Source: Clostridiales bacterium (lineage in GTDB: Bacteria > Bacillota > Clostridia > Oscillospirales > Oscillospiraceae). From it: DNA of 6,710 bases. The notes under the pieces are model-generated. The model saw only the letters and a list, made by a program, of their open reading frames with translations. It was not told the origin of the DNA and did not search any database. Numbering within the stretch: the stretch's first letter is position 1; each line of letters opens with the position of its first letter. The translations under genes and the position numbers were made by a program. The stretch lies in NCBI GenBank assembly GCA_021199695.1, contig JAJQHP010000161.1, positions 1 to 6,710 on the forward strand. Reading direction: 5' to 3'. Below are positions 1-5,621 of this stretch, piece by piece.

Positions 1-452
1 ATGTTCAGCGGACTGCTGCCGTACGGGTGACGGGCGCAATAGCTCTGCCATGCCTCGTCCCCCCAGCTGTATCCGCCCAGGGCGTAGAGCTTGGAGGCGT
101 TGGCAGGCCGGGTCTCTGCGTGGAAGGCGAAGGGGTCGGCCTTGTCCACCCAATGGCCCTCCCGGGTCCGGACAGAGAACTTATAGCTGTCATACCGCTG
201 GGGGCCGGGAATAAAGCACGTCCAGACACCGTCTTCTCCCGGTATCATGGGGGCGGCCTCCCGGTTCCACTGGTTGAAGGAGCCGATCACGGAGACTGCA
301 CGGGCCTTCGGGGCCCATACACGAAAAAACCAGCCGGACCTTCCCCCTTGCTGGACAGGATGCGCGCCCATAAAGGCGTACGCATGGTCTGAGCTGCCGT
401 TCAAAAAATCAGCGACATGGCTGGCCGCCTCGGCAGGAGGGATCATATACAC
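1..452 (-). CDS. glgB: 1,4-alpha-glucan branching enzyme, N-terminal part (runs off left edge)
   Basis: GlgB moves short alpha-1,4-glucan chains to alpha-1,6 positions during glycogen synthesis in the cytoplasm. Only the first 150 codons are here; the catalytic GH13 barrel lies outside the window. Residues about 35-115 read as the CBM48 domain found ahead of the barrel: the family pattern F-R-V-W-A-P-K-A (43-50), then V-I-G-S-F-N-Q-W-N (55-63), D-G-V-W (74-77), Y-K-F (90-92) and W-V-D-K-A-D-P-F-A (101-109). The visible part ends in P-L-N, where GlgB proteins continue with a conserved I-Y-E-V-H segment. I chose the GTG start at 452 because GGAGG sits 8 bases upstream. The next in-frame ATG (446) would be 14 bases away. 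The gene has its own promoter at 559-587. The frame is open throughout, with no sign of damage. Family assignment is firm; the symbol rests on the N-terminal domain alone. Confidence 0.9.
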   Translation of the reverse strand, partial: MYMIPPAEAASHVADFLNGSSDHAYAFMGAHPVQQGGRSGWFFRVWAPKARAVSVIGSFNQWNREAAPMIPGEDGVWTCFIPGPQRYDSYKFSVRTREGHWVDKADPFAFHAETRPANASKLYALGGYSWGDEAWQSYCARHPYGSSPLN

Positions 453-460
453 AGCGATTT

Positions 461-465
461 CCTCC
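461..465 (-). promoter_or_regulatory. Ribosome binding site of glgB, decides the GTG start
   Basis: GGAGG on the minus strand lies exactly 8 bases before GTG 452 and 14 bases before the alternative ATG 446, so the GTG is the better start. Confidence 0.75.
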
Positions 466-550
466 GTCTGTATGGATTCGGTCAAAAACAGGTATGAAAG
501 GGGTAAAAGCTGCAATCATTCCCATGGAACGGCGAGAATCAGAAACCTGT

Positions 551-567
551 TTGTATAAATTATACAA
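551..567. repeat. 17-bp palindrome over the glgB -10 box (candidate operator)
   Basis: TTGTATAA, one central A, then TTATACAA: an exact inverted repeat of 8-bp arms. It covers the whole -10 hexamer and reaches the predicted start point, the classic place for a repressor site. The sequence itself shows only the symmetry; the binding role is inferred, and AT-rich palindromes around TATAAT can arise by chance. Confidence 0.5.
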
Positions 568-587
568 TAGAAAGGGTATGCCGTCAA
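559..587 (-). promoter_or_regulatory. Sigma-A promoter of glgB
   Basis: On the minus strand, TTGACG (587-582) and TATAAT (564-559) are separated by 17 bases, close to perfect housekeeping consensus. Transcription should start near 552, giving a leader of about 100 bases before the GTG start. No other minus-strand gene start lies between this promoter and glgB. Confidence 0.85.
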
Positions 588-639
588 GGGAGAACTGACC
601 GGGAAAAGAGATTTTTGAGGTCCCGTCCACAGACGATGC

Positions 640-669
640 AAAACGCCCCCGCCGGAAGGGGCGGGGGCG
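640..669 (-). terminator. Rho-independent terminator of the Na/Pi cotransporter gene
   Basis: Minus strand: a 10-bp all-GC stem (CGCCCCCGCC with GGCGGGGGCG), 6-base loop, then TTTT. It starts 10 bases after the stop codon of the cotransporter gene. The T-run is present only on the minus-strand side, so it acts leftward and separates this gene from glgB. Confidence 0.85.
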
Positions 670-679
670 GGAGACGACG

Positions 680-2425
680 TCACACGGCGTATTTGTTGGA
701 GAAGTACTCGTAATCCGACAGATAGTCTGCATCCCCGGAGTGGTGGACGGTGTGGACGTACTGGTGGGTGTCGTAGCTGCTGTGTTGCATCTCCACCAGA
801 CAGGCGGCGATGTTGGAGCAGTGGTCGGAGACACGGCTGAAATTGGAGATCAGGTCGGTGAAGATAAAGCCGCTGTCCACGCTGCATTTCCCCGCCCGGA
901 GACGGTCGATGTGGTGGTTTTTCAGCTGGTCGGCCAGGTCGTCCACCACCTCCTCCAGCGGCTCCACCCGGCGGGCAGCCTCGGGGTTGTTGGTGGAAAA
1001 GGCGGCGATGCACAGGCCCAGGGCCTCGGAGACGGCGGCGGCCATCCGCTTGAGCTCCGACTTTGCGCCGCTGGAGATGGCGCTGGGCTTCTGCTCGGAG
1101 GCCTGGACGGAGATGAGAATGCTGACGGCGTGGTCGCTGATGCGCTCAAAGTCGCTGATGGTATGGAGCATGATGGACAGCACCTGGCTCTCAGAGGGGG
1201 TCAGGCTCAGGGAGGAGAGCTTCACCAGGAAGGTGCCCAGGATATCCTCGTGCTTGTCGATGGTGCGCTCCATCTCCCGGACGTGCTCCGCCACCTTGTC
1301 GTCCCAACCGTCCAGCAGCGTGACCGCCTCGTTGAAGGAGTCCTGAGCCATGAGGGCGGTCTCCACCGTCAGCCGCTGGGCCTGAGCCAGGGCTACGGCA
1401 GGAGTAGTCATCAGACGCTCGTCCAGCAGAGGCTTTTCCTCCTTGACCTTGGCGTCCCGGACAGAGAGGCAGACCAGCTTTTCAATCTGCTTGGTAAAGG
1501 GCAGCAGGACGCCGGCGCAGGCCAGCTTGTAAATGGTGTGGAACAGGGCGATGCCCACCGGCCCCACTGCCTCGTCCAGAATGGGGATGGTAAAGAGGGC
1601 GGTGGCGATCTCGTAGACGATCATAAATAGGACGGTGCTGATGAGGTTAAAGTAGAGATAGATCAGGGAGGTACGCTTGGCCTCCTTGTTGGCGCTGATG
1701 GCGGAGAGCAGCACCGGGACGGCGGCGCCGATGTTCATGCCCAGCACCAGGGGGATGGCCGAGCTGAGGGTGATGCTGCCGGTCATGGAGAGGGCCTGGA
1801 GCACGCCGACAGAGGCGGAGGAGCTCTGCATAACAGCGGTGACCAGTGCGCCCACCAGGATACCCACGATGGGGTTGGAGAACAGGCTGAACAGGCTGGT
1901 AAAGGCGGGGACCTCCTTCAACCCCTCCACGGCGGAGGACATGGTATCCATGCCCACCATGAGGATGGCAAAGCCCAGCAGTACGGCGGCCACATTTTTG
2001 TGCTTGCCCGACTTTTCAAAGTTCAGGAAGTAGACGCCCAGAAGGGCCAGAATGGGGACCCAGGAGGAGGGCTTGAGCAGCTGGATGGCCATGCTCGCCC
2101 CGTCGATGCTGGTCAGAGAGACCAGCCAGCCGGTGACGGTGGTGCCCACGTTGGCGCCCATGATGAGGCCGATAGCCTGCTGGAGCGTCATCACCCCGGA
2201 GTTCACAAAGCCCACCACCATGACTGACGTGGCGGAGGAGGACTGGATAATGGCGGTCACCACCGCCCCCAGGAGGAAGCCCCTGGCCGGGCTGGAGGTG
2301 AGCTTTTCCAGAATGGACTGAAGCCGACCTCCCGCGCAGCTCTCCAGGCCGTCGCCCATGTAGCTCATGCCAAACAGGAACATGGCAAGGCCGCAGACGA
2401 AGTTCAGAACGTCAAATAAATCCAT
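680..2425 (-). CDS. Na/Pi cotransporter family protein with C-terminal PhoU-like domain
   Basis: A membrane transporter of the NptA/type II sodium-phosphate family, expected to import inorganic phosphate with sodium. It has 581 residues. The membrane half (about 1-320) shows the family's inverted duplication: Q-S-S-S-A-T at 61-66 followed by G-A-N-V-G-T-T at 90-96, and again Q-S-S-S-A-S at 200-205 followed by G-M-N-I-G-A-A at 229-235. From about residue 345 to 560 the protein is soluble and helical, with paired PhoU-like bundles, as in bacterial family members. I place the start at ATG 2425 (M-D-L-F-D-V-L-N-F): it has GGAGG 11 bases upstream and leads straight into the first membrane helix. 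The frame stays open to 2542, but those 39 extra residues are hydrophilic and unlike the family. It has its own promoter and terminator, so it is a single-gene unit. Substrate is inferred from the family. Confidence 0.92.
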   Translation of the reverse strand: MDLFDVLNFVCGLAMFLFGMSYMGDGLESCAGGRLQSILEKLTSSPARGFLLGAVVTAIIQSSSATSVMVVGFVNSGVMTLQQAIGLIMGANVGTTVTGWLVSLTSIDGASMAIQLLKPSSWVPILALLGVYFLNFEKSGKHKNVAAVLLGFAILMVGMDTMSSAVEGLKEVPAFTSLFSLFSNPIVGILVGALVTAVMQSSSASVGVLQALSMTGSITLSSAIPLVLGMNIGAAVPVLLSAISANKEAKRTSLIYLYFNLISTVLFMIVYEIATALFTIPILDEAVGPVGIALFHTIYKLACAGVLLPFTKQIEKLVCLSVRDAKVKEEKPLLDERLMTTPAVALAQAQRLTVETALMAQDSFNEAVTLLDGWDDKVAEHVREMERTIDKHEDILGTFLVKLSSLSLTPSESQVLSIMLHTISDFERISDHAVSILISVQASEQKPSAISSGAKSELKRMAAAVSEALGLCIAAFSTNNPEAARRVEPLEEVVDDLADQLKNHHIDRLRAGKCSVDSGFIFTDLISNFSRVSDHCSNIAACLVEMQHSSYDTHQYVHTVHHSGDADYLSDYEYFSNKYAV

Positions 2426-2583
2426 AACGATGAATTCCTCCGATCGAGTCCGTCCCCGGAGCGTGGAAACGGTTGGGATGGGGCAGAGCCGCCCTCCCAG
2501 ATGCCAGATGTTCGCAATCTCACGGCGGAACCGACCGGTCACGCCTGACAGACAGTCGCGACCCAGCCCGGCCCATTATGCCT

Positions 2584-2613
2584 ATTATAAACGATTTCAC
2601 CATGAAATGTAAA
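2584..2613 (-). promoter_or_regulatory. Promoter of the Na/Pi cotransporter gene
   Basis: Minus strand: TTTACA (2613-2608), 18 bases, TATAAT (2589-2584). Transcription would start near 2577, leaving a leader of about 150 bases. The spacer contains an inverted repeat, ATTTCA-TGG-TGAAAT (2608-2594), that could serve as an operator. The -35 box is also part of the downstream copy of a direct repeat. Confidence 0.7.
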
Positions 2614-2644
2614 CAGGAAATCAAATCTTTGTATGAAATGTAAA
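2602..2644 (-). repeat. Two direct copies of TTTACATTTCAT, 31 bp apart
   Basis: The 12-mer TTTACATTTCAT occurs on the minus strand at 2644-2633 and 2613-2602. The start-to-start distance of 31 bp is about three helical turns, so both copies face the same side of the DNA. The downstream copy supplies the -35 box. TTTACA fits the TT(A/T/C)ACA unit described for PhoP boxes in Bacillus, which would suit a phosphate transporter. That link is inference. Confidence 0.55.
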
Positions 2645-2709
2645 AATGGGGTGAAGAAAAGGAGAAGGGGGACCGGCTGAATGGGGAATTTTTCACAGTG
2701 GTCTGACGA

Positions 2710-2748
2710 AAAACGAAAAAATCCCGCCCGGCGAGATGCCGGACGGGA
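2710..2748 (-). terminator. Rho-independent terminator of the YczE-like gene
   Basis: Minus strand: an 11-bp stem (2748-2738 with 2732-2722), 5-base loop, then TTTTTT followed by a second T-run. The stem is complete on the minus strand with one G-U pair; on the plus strand that pair is an A-C mismatch, which also supports leftward use. It lies about 100 bases beyond the stop codon. Confidence 0.85.
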
Positions 2749-2845
2749 GACGTCCTGCGTTCCGGTGCATTTCGCGCTTGAAACGCCGGGACAAAGCGGG
2801 TATGATAGAATGGATGATTGCGGACGGCTCTGCCTGTTAAGCGCG

Positions 2846-3532
2846 TCACGCATGGGCTGGGACGGGCGTTCTGCCCCCTCTGCGGCCTCCGGTCTGGAAG
2901 AACCGCTCGCGGACGGTCTTCCCCACCCAGGCGATCACAGGGCCCAGGGCGAAGGCGCAGATGACGGACACAGGTCCAAAGCTGGCTCCCGCCAGTACGC
3001 CGATGGCCAGGGCGGTCACGTCCCACAGGGTACGCACCGTACGGTAGGTCATGCAGTCCTGACGCTTGGCGATGATCGCCGGGATGGCGTCATAAGGGGA
3101 CGTGCCCAGGTCCATGGCGATGTAGACCCCTGCGGCCAGGATAAAGATCGCCAGGGCGGGGATGCCGATGGCCAGCCTGGTCCCCCAGCTGTCGAAGAAG
3201 GAGGCGGGGACGCTCCGGTCGATGAGCCAGCCGAAGAAGTCCGCCGAATAGCCCACAAAGACCATATTGGAGACGGTGCCGAAGCCCAGCTGCCGCCGGT
3301 CCGCACGAAATACGACAAACAGCATCAGCAGGTTCAAAATCAGCGACCAGGTGCCGAAGGAGATGGGCAGATGGGCGGCGATCCCCGAGTTCATGGTGGA
3401 GCAGGGGTCTGCGCCCAGGCCCAGCCGGAGGAGCCACGCAGTAGAGAAACCGGCAATGATATTCGCAAGCACAACCGTCCGCATACGAGTGAGCAGGTGT
3501 GCAGGCTGTACATGAGTGAGTTGGATACACAT
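2846..3532 (-). CDS. YczE/YyaS/YitT-type integral membrane protein
   Basis: A 228-residue multi-pass membrane protein with about five hydrophobic segments. It has the internal duplication of the YczE group: G-L-G-A-D-P (38-43) in the first half and D-L-G-T-S-P-Y-D-A (141-149) in the second. Between them are I-S-F-G-T-W (57-62) and F-G-T-V-S-N (84-89). The cargo or role of this family is not established. I chose ATG 3532 because GGGAG lies 9 bases upstream and the promoter at 3624-3652 starts transcription just ahead of it. An upstream ATG at 3622 would fall at or before the transcription start and adds 30 non-conserved residues. The arginine- and glycine-rich C-terminal tail is hydrophilic, probably cytoplasmic. 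It shares a divergent upstream region with the GIY-YIG gene. Family assignment is good; function is unknown. Confidence 0.85.
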   Translation of the reverse strand: MCIQLTHVQPAHLLTRMRTVVLANIIAGFSTAWLLRLGLGADPCSTMNSGIAAHLPISFGTWSLILNLLMLFVVFRADRRQLGFGTVSNMVFVGYSADFFGWLIDRSVPASFFDSWGTRLAIGIPALAIFILAAGVYIAMDLGTSPYDAIPAIIAKRQDCMTYRTVRTLWDVTALAIGVLAGASFGPVSVICAFALGPVIAWVGKTVRERFFQTGGRRGGRTPVPAHA

Positions 3533-3623
3533 AGAAAAGATCTCCCTTCCAGTGAAGATTGACCCAAAGAGCCGCAGAGAGGGGCTACAGGCAAAAGCGG
3601 GGCGGCTCTCTGGAGTGGGCACA

Positions 3624-3652
3624 ATCTTACTTCCGGGCGGTCAAAAAGTCAA
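3624..3652 (-). promoter_or_regulatory. Sigma-A promoter of the YczE-like gene
   Basis: Minus strand: TTGACT (3652-3647), 17 bases, TAAGAT (3629-3624). The predicted start near 3617 gives a leader of about 85 bases. The -35 box ends within 30 bases of the divergent GIY-YIG start, so the two genes share one control region. Confidence 0.75.
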
Positions 3653-3679
3653 TCGTCCTTTTTGGACGGAAAAAAGAGG

Positions 3680-3985
3680 GTGGAAGCGATTTTTTACGTC
3701 TATATCGTCAAATGTTCCGATGGGACCCTTTATACAGGAAGTACCACAAATGTACCTCGACGCATCCGCACCCACAACGCCGGGAAGGGAGCGAAGTACA
3801 CCCGCAGCCGCCTGCCCGTCTCCCTGGCCTATCAGGAGGAGGCGGAGAGCTGGAGCGCCGCCCTCCGCCGGGAGGCGGCCATCAAAAGGCTGACCAGGGC
3901 GCAAAAAATCGCCCTCATCCAGAGGGCGGAGCGGGAGGAACCTTCTCCCCCGCAGCCGGCAGAACCGGATACCAAAACGTGCTGA
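3680..3985 (+). CDS. Small GIY-YIG nuclease-domain protein (YhbQ/UPF0213 type)
   Basis: A single GIY-YIG domain protein of 101 residues. It shows Y-V-Y-I-V-K-C (6-12), D-G-T-L-Y-T-G-S (14-21) as the two-strand signature, arginines in R-R-I-R-T-H (27-32), K-Y-T (39-41), and the likely metal-binding glutamate E65 in R-E-A-A-I-K. Stand-alone proteins of this type are predicted DNA-cleaving or repair enzymes, but the true role is generally unknown. The C-terminus (about 85-101) is Pro/Glu-rich and not part of the domain. The start is uncertain: GTG 3680 has a weak GGA 9 bases upstream, and TTG 3662 is in frame with no visible ribosome site and would add 6 residues. The stop codon lies inside the left arm of a 17-bp inverted repeat. 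I see no convincing promoter on the plus strand. Confidence 0.87.
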   Translation: MEAIFYVYIVKCSDGTLYTGSTTNVPRRIRTHNAGKGAKYTRSRLPVSLAYQEEAESWSAALRREAAIKRLTRAQKIALIQRAEREEPSPPQPAEPDTKTC

Positions 3986-4027
3986 ACCCCTGTCCGTTCT
4001 CTTTTCTCTGACGGACAGGGGTTCAGC
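3981..4027. terminator. Perfect 17-bp stem-loop after the GIY-YIG gene, probable terminator
   Basis: GCTGAACCCCTGTCCGT (3981-3997) and its exact complement (4011-4027) flank a 13-base loop. There is no T-run on the plus side; on the minus side ACG then TTTT follows. It therefore looks more like the end of the leftward RNA from the 4246-4274 promoter, though so stable a stem may stop transcription both ways. Both arms contain TGA, used as stop by the GIY-YIG gene on plus and by a small frame on minus. Confidence 0.65.
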
Positions 4028-4058
4028 GGTGCTGCTTGATATCCAACATCGTTTTCAT
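4023..4058 (-). CDS. Possible 11-residue small reading frame in the structured RNA
   Basis: ATG at 4058 encodes M-K-T-M-L-D-I-K-Q-H-R and stops at TGA 4025-4023, inside the terminal stem-loop. GAGG precedes the ATG with a short 3-base gap and sits in the strand GTGAG (4067-4063), which can be hidden by pairing with CTCAC (4084-4080). The placement resembles a leader peptide or switch-controlled start, but the spacing is poor and the peptide matches nothing I know. A second tiny frame, M-Y-R-K-T-A-L-R (4217-4191), follows a GGTGATC ribosome-site-like string nearer the 5' end. Either could be chance. Confidence 0.25.
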   Translation of the reverse strand: MKTMLDIKQHR

Positions 4059-4245
4059 TTACCTCACTTTCGTTGATTTGTGAGTGCCCTCCGCTCCTTT
4101 GGCTGTTGCCCGGAGACTGCTCTGACCTGTCCGGTGCAGCGCCGGTAAGCGGCTCACGCTCGGCCACCCTTTCTCTTTTTAAAAAGGGAATCACCGAAGG
4201 GCTGTCTTCCTGTACATTGGGATCACCCTTTCTTGATGTGCCTTT

Positions 4246-4274
4246 ATTGTACCAGCTTATCTCCGTTTTGTCAA
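4246..4274 (-). promoter_or_regulatory. Near-perfect leftward sigma-A promoter with no known gene behind it
   Basis: Minus strand: TTGACA (4274-4269), exactly 17 bases, TACAAT (4251-4246), plus an extended -10 TGG just before it. This is the strongest promoter by eye in the window. It points away from ybaK into the 3986-4240 gap, with transcription starting near 4239. An imperfect AT-rich inverted repeat (about 4287-4306) lies just upstream. Confidence 0.8.
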
Positions 4275-4341
4275 GCTGTATTTTGAAATATTTTCGGAAA
4301 AGTATTTTGCAGCTCTCCGGACTTTGTCGCCCTCTCCCGGC

Positions 4342-4370
4342 TTGCGGGAACGGCGAAGCTGTGCTATGCT
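4342..4370 (+). promoter_or_regulatory. Probable promoter of the ybaK-HAD operon
   Basis: TTGCGG (4342-4347), 17 bases, TATGCT (4365-4370), with an extended -10 TGC just before it. The start near 4377 would give a very short leader, with the ribosome site almost at the 5' end. The -35 box is weak, so confidence is moderate. Confidence 0.5.
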
Positions 4371-4389
4371 AAAAACGAGGTGAGCCGCC

Positions 4390-4884
4390 GTGAAAAACAA
4401 GCCGGAAAAGACCAATGTCATGCGCATTTTGGACCAGAAGAAAATTCCCTATCAGGTCAAAACCTATCCCCACGGAGACGAGGCGGTAGACGGCGCCCAG
4501 GTGGCCCGGCTGCTGGGCCAGGACCCCAGGTCCGTATACAAGACGCTGGTGACCCAGGGGGCCAGCAGGCAGTATTATGTATTCGACATCCCCGTGGAGG
4601 CGGAGCTTGATCTAAAAAAGGCCGCCAGGGCGGTGGGGGAGAAGTCCGTCGCCATGCTCCATGTGAAGGAGCTGCTGCCCCTGACCGGCTACGTCCGGGG
4701 CGGATGCAGCCCTGTGGGTATGAAGAAGTCCTTTTTCACCACATTCCACCGGGAGGCGGAGACGCTGGAGCAGATTGCGGTCTCTGCCGGAAAGATCGGC
4801 GTCCAGGTGGTCCTGGAGCCGAAGGCGCTGGTCAGGCTGGTGGGTGGTCAGTTTGCGGACGTGGTGAAGGAACAGGAGAGCTGA
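4390..4884 (+). CDS. ybaK: Cys-tRNA(Pro)/Cys-tRNA(Cys) deacylase, YbaK/EbsC family
   Basis: YbaK proteins hydrolyse cysteine wrongly loaded on tRNA(Pro) by prolyl-tRNA synthetase, acting in trans in the cytoplasm. The 164-residue length is normal for the family. The fold's hallmarks are present: V-Y-K-T-L-V (49-54) with the conserved lysine K51 corresponding to the essential Lys of E. coli YbaK, and the G-Y-V-R-G-G-C-S-P-V-G-M-K-K loop (100-113). The GTG start at 4390 is chosen because GAGGTGA (4377-4383) lies just upstream, and the protein then begins with the usual K-T-N-V-M-R-I-L helix. The stop codon overlaps the ATG of the next gene by one base, so the two are co-translated. YbaK and the related ProX deacylases are similar in sequence; the G-Y-x-x-G-G loop and size favour YbaK. 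Activity is inferred from family. Confidence 0.92.
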   Translation: MKNKPEKTNVMRILDQKKIPYQVKTYPHGDEAVDGAQVARLLGQDPRSVYKTLVTQGASRQYYVFDIPVEAELDLKKAARAVGEKSVAMLHVKELLPLTGYVRGGCSPVGMKKSFFTTFHREAETLEQIAVSAGKIGVQVVLEPKALVRLVGGQFADVVKEQES

Positions 4885-5621
4885 TGTACCGGAACTATAT
4901 ATTTGACCTGTATGGAACGCTGGTGGATATCCACACCGATGAGGAGAAGGACGCTTTGTGGCGGACGCTCTGCGTCCTCCTGGCGGAGCAGGGCGTCTGC
5001 TACCGGCCGGAGGAGCTGCGGATGGCGTACCACGGTCAGGTGCAGCTCCAGGCGCGCACTCTGCGCCGCCTGGGTCGTGCCGCAGAGCCGGAAGTTGACA
5101 TTGGAGCGGTGTTTCGCCAGCTGTATGCTGCCAGGGGATACGCCGCGACAGACCAGGAGATCGCTACGCTGGCCCGGACATTTCGCAGGCTGTCCACAGA
5201 GAAGCTCCGGCTGTTTGATGGGACGGAACAGCTGCTCCGGGAGCTGCGGGAGAGGGGAAAACGAATTTACCTGCTGTCCAACGCGCAGGCCCTCTTTACG
5301 AGGCCGGAGCTGGACATACTGCATCTGAAGGATGCCTTTGACGGTATTCTCCTGTCCTCGGAGGCGGGATGCAAAAAGCCGGACTCGCAGTTCTATCGCC
5401 TGATGCTGGAGCGATACCGGCTCCGCCCGGAGGAAACCCTCATGGTCGGCAATGACGACCGGGCTGACTGTCACGGCGCGGCGGCAGTGGGACTGGACAG
5501 CTGCTATATCGCCACAGAGCAGTCTCCGGTTCGCCGCAGTCCTCTGCCGCGACGCTGTAGCGAAATCAGCCGCATCACGGAGGTGCTCTCTGTCGGGTGT
5601 TCTGCTCTGCTAGCACATTAG
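4884..5621 (+). CDS. HAD-superfamily hydrolase (subfamily IA phosphatase-like)
   Basis: A soluble 245-residue haloacid dehalogenase-type hydrolase. Motif I is F-D-L-Y-G-T-L-V-D (7-15), with nucleophile D8. Motif II is L-S-N-A-Q with S132, motif III G-C-K-K-P-D (162-167) supplies the lysine, and motif IV is V-G-N-D-D-R-A-D (188-195). Residues about 16-110 form a helical cap typical of class C1. Position D+2 is tyrosine instead of the aspartate of most HAD phosphatases; D-x-Y-G-T also occurs in L-2-haloacid dehalogenases and some phosphatases, so substrate cannot be told. The start is ATG 4884, sharing one base with the ybaK stop (TGATG), with AGGAG 5 bases before it. The frame also runs open further upstream inside ybaK, but that part is only an overlap. 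The C-terminal 35 residues are arginine- and serine-rich and unlike the core. No clear terminator follows. Confidence 0.9.
   Translation: MYRNYIFDLYGTLVDIHTDEEKDALWRTLCVLLAEQGVCYRPEELRMAYHGQVQLQARTLRRLGRAAEPEVDIGAVFRQLYAARGYAATDQEIATLARTFRRLSTEKLRLFDGTEQLLRELRERGKRIYLLSNAQALFTRPELDILHLKDAFDGILLSSEAGCKKPDSQFYRLMLERYRLRPEETLMVGNDDRADCHGAAAVGLDSCYIATEQSPVRRSPLPRRCSEISRITEVLSVGCSALLAH

Larger units (their letters stand above)
2426..2845. other. Intergenic gap between the YczE-like and cotransporter genes
   Basis: This 420-base stretch holds, reading leftward, the terminator of the YczE-like gene, the TTTACATTTCAT repeats, the cotransporter promoter and its leader of about 150 bases. Bases 2762-2781 can form a small 7-bp hairpin (GCATTTC with GAAACGC, one wobble pair). 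I see no supported gene here on either strand. Confidence 0.6.
3975..4239 (-). ncRNA. Predicted structured RNA of unknown family, leftward
   Basis: A transcript of about 265 nt is predicted from the strong promoter at 4246-4274 to the 17-bp stem-loop. In order it can form: a hairpin of CCCTTT with AAAGGG inside an outer TCGG/CCGA pair (4197-4160); a closing stem of GTGAGCCGC (4157-4149) with GCGG (4094-4091) and CTCAC (4084-4080); inside it, CTGC-ACC with GGT and GCAG (4139-4117) and CTCC-G-GGC with GCC and GGAG (4115-4094, sharing one base with the closing stem); then CTCAC with GTGAG (4084-4080 with 4067-4063). The CTCAC strand can pair with only one GTGAG at a time, so two folds compete. 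I compared it by memory with common riboswitches, T-box, 6S, SRP and RNase P RNA and saw no match. It may be a regulatory RNA, a leader, or a dispersed repeat. Pairings were read by eye. Confidence 0.45.

Noticed and set aside
740..1630. 296-residue plus-strand frame opposite the Na/Pi cotransporter
   Set aside because: It is the mirror of a GC-rich real gene: rich in Gly, Asp, Val and His with no fold, and no ribosome site.
2425..2542. 39-residue N-terminal extension of the Na/Pi cotransporter
   Set aside because: Arg-rich, hydrophilic, not family-like, and ATG 2425 has the GGAGG site. Bases 2426-2542 are better read as leader.
2681..3562. 293-residue plus-strand frame opposite the YczE-like gene
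   Set aside because: Composition is low-complexity Gly/Asp/Gln, no recognisable domain, and it lies over a terminator and a well-supported membrane protein on the other strand.
4094..4139. Resemblance of CCGGGCAACAGCC to the SAM-I riboswitch core
   Set aside because: Only a few bases agree; the other conserved SAM-I segments and a methionine or SAM gene are missing.
4149..4188. T-box-like string AAAGGGTGGCC in the orphan RNA
   Set aside because: The T-box core needs AGGGTGGNACCGCG followed by a matching terminator and a synthetase or amino acid gene; the match breaks after GTGG and no such gene follows.
3832..4194. 120-residue minus-strand frame beginning M-I-P-F-L-K-R
   Set aside because: It starts at GTG with no good ribosome site, is rich in Ser, Gly, Arg and Glu with no domain I recognise, and its last half is simply antisense to the GIY-YIG gene. 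Stems in the DNA explain the region better.
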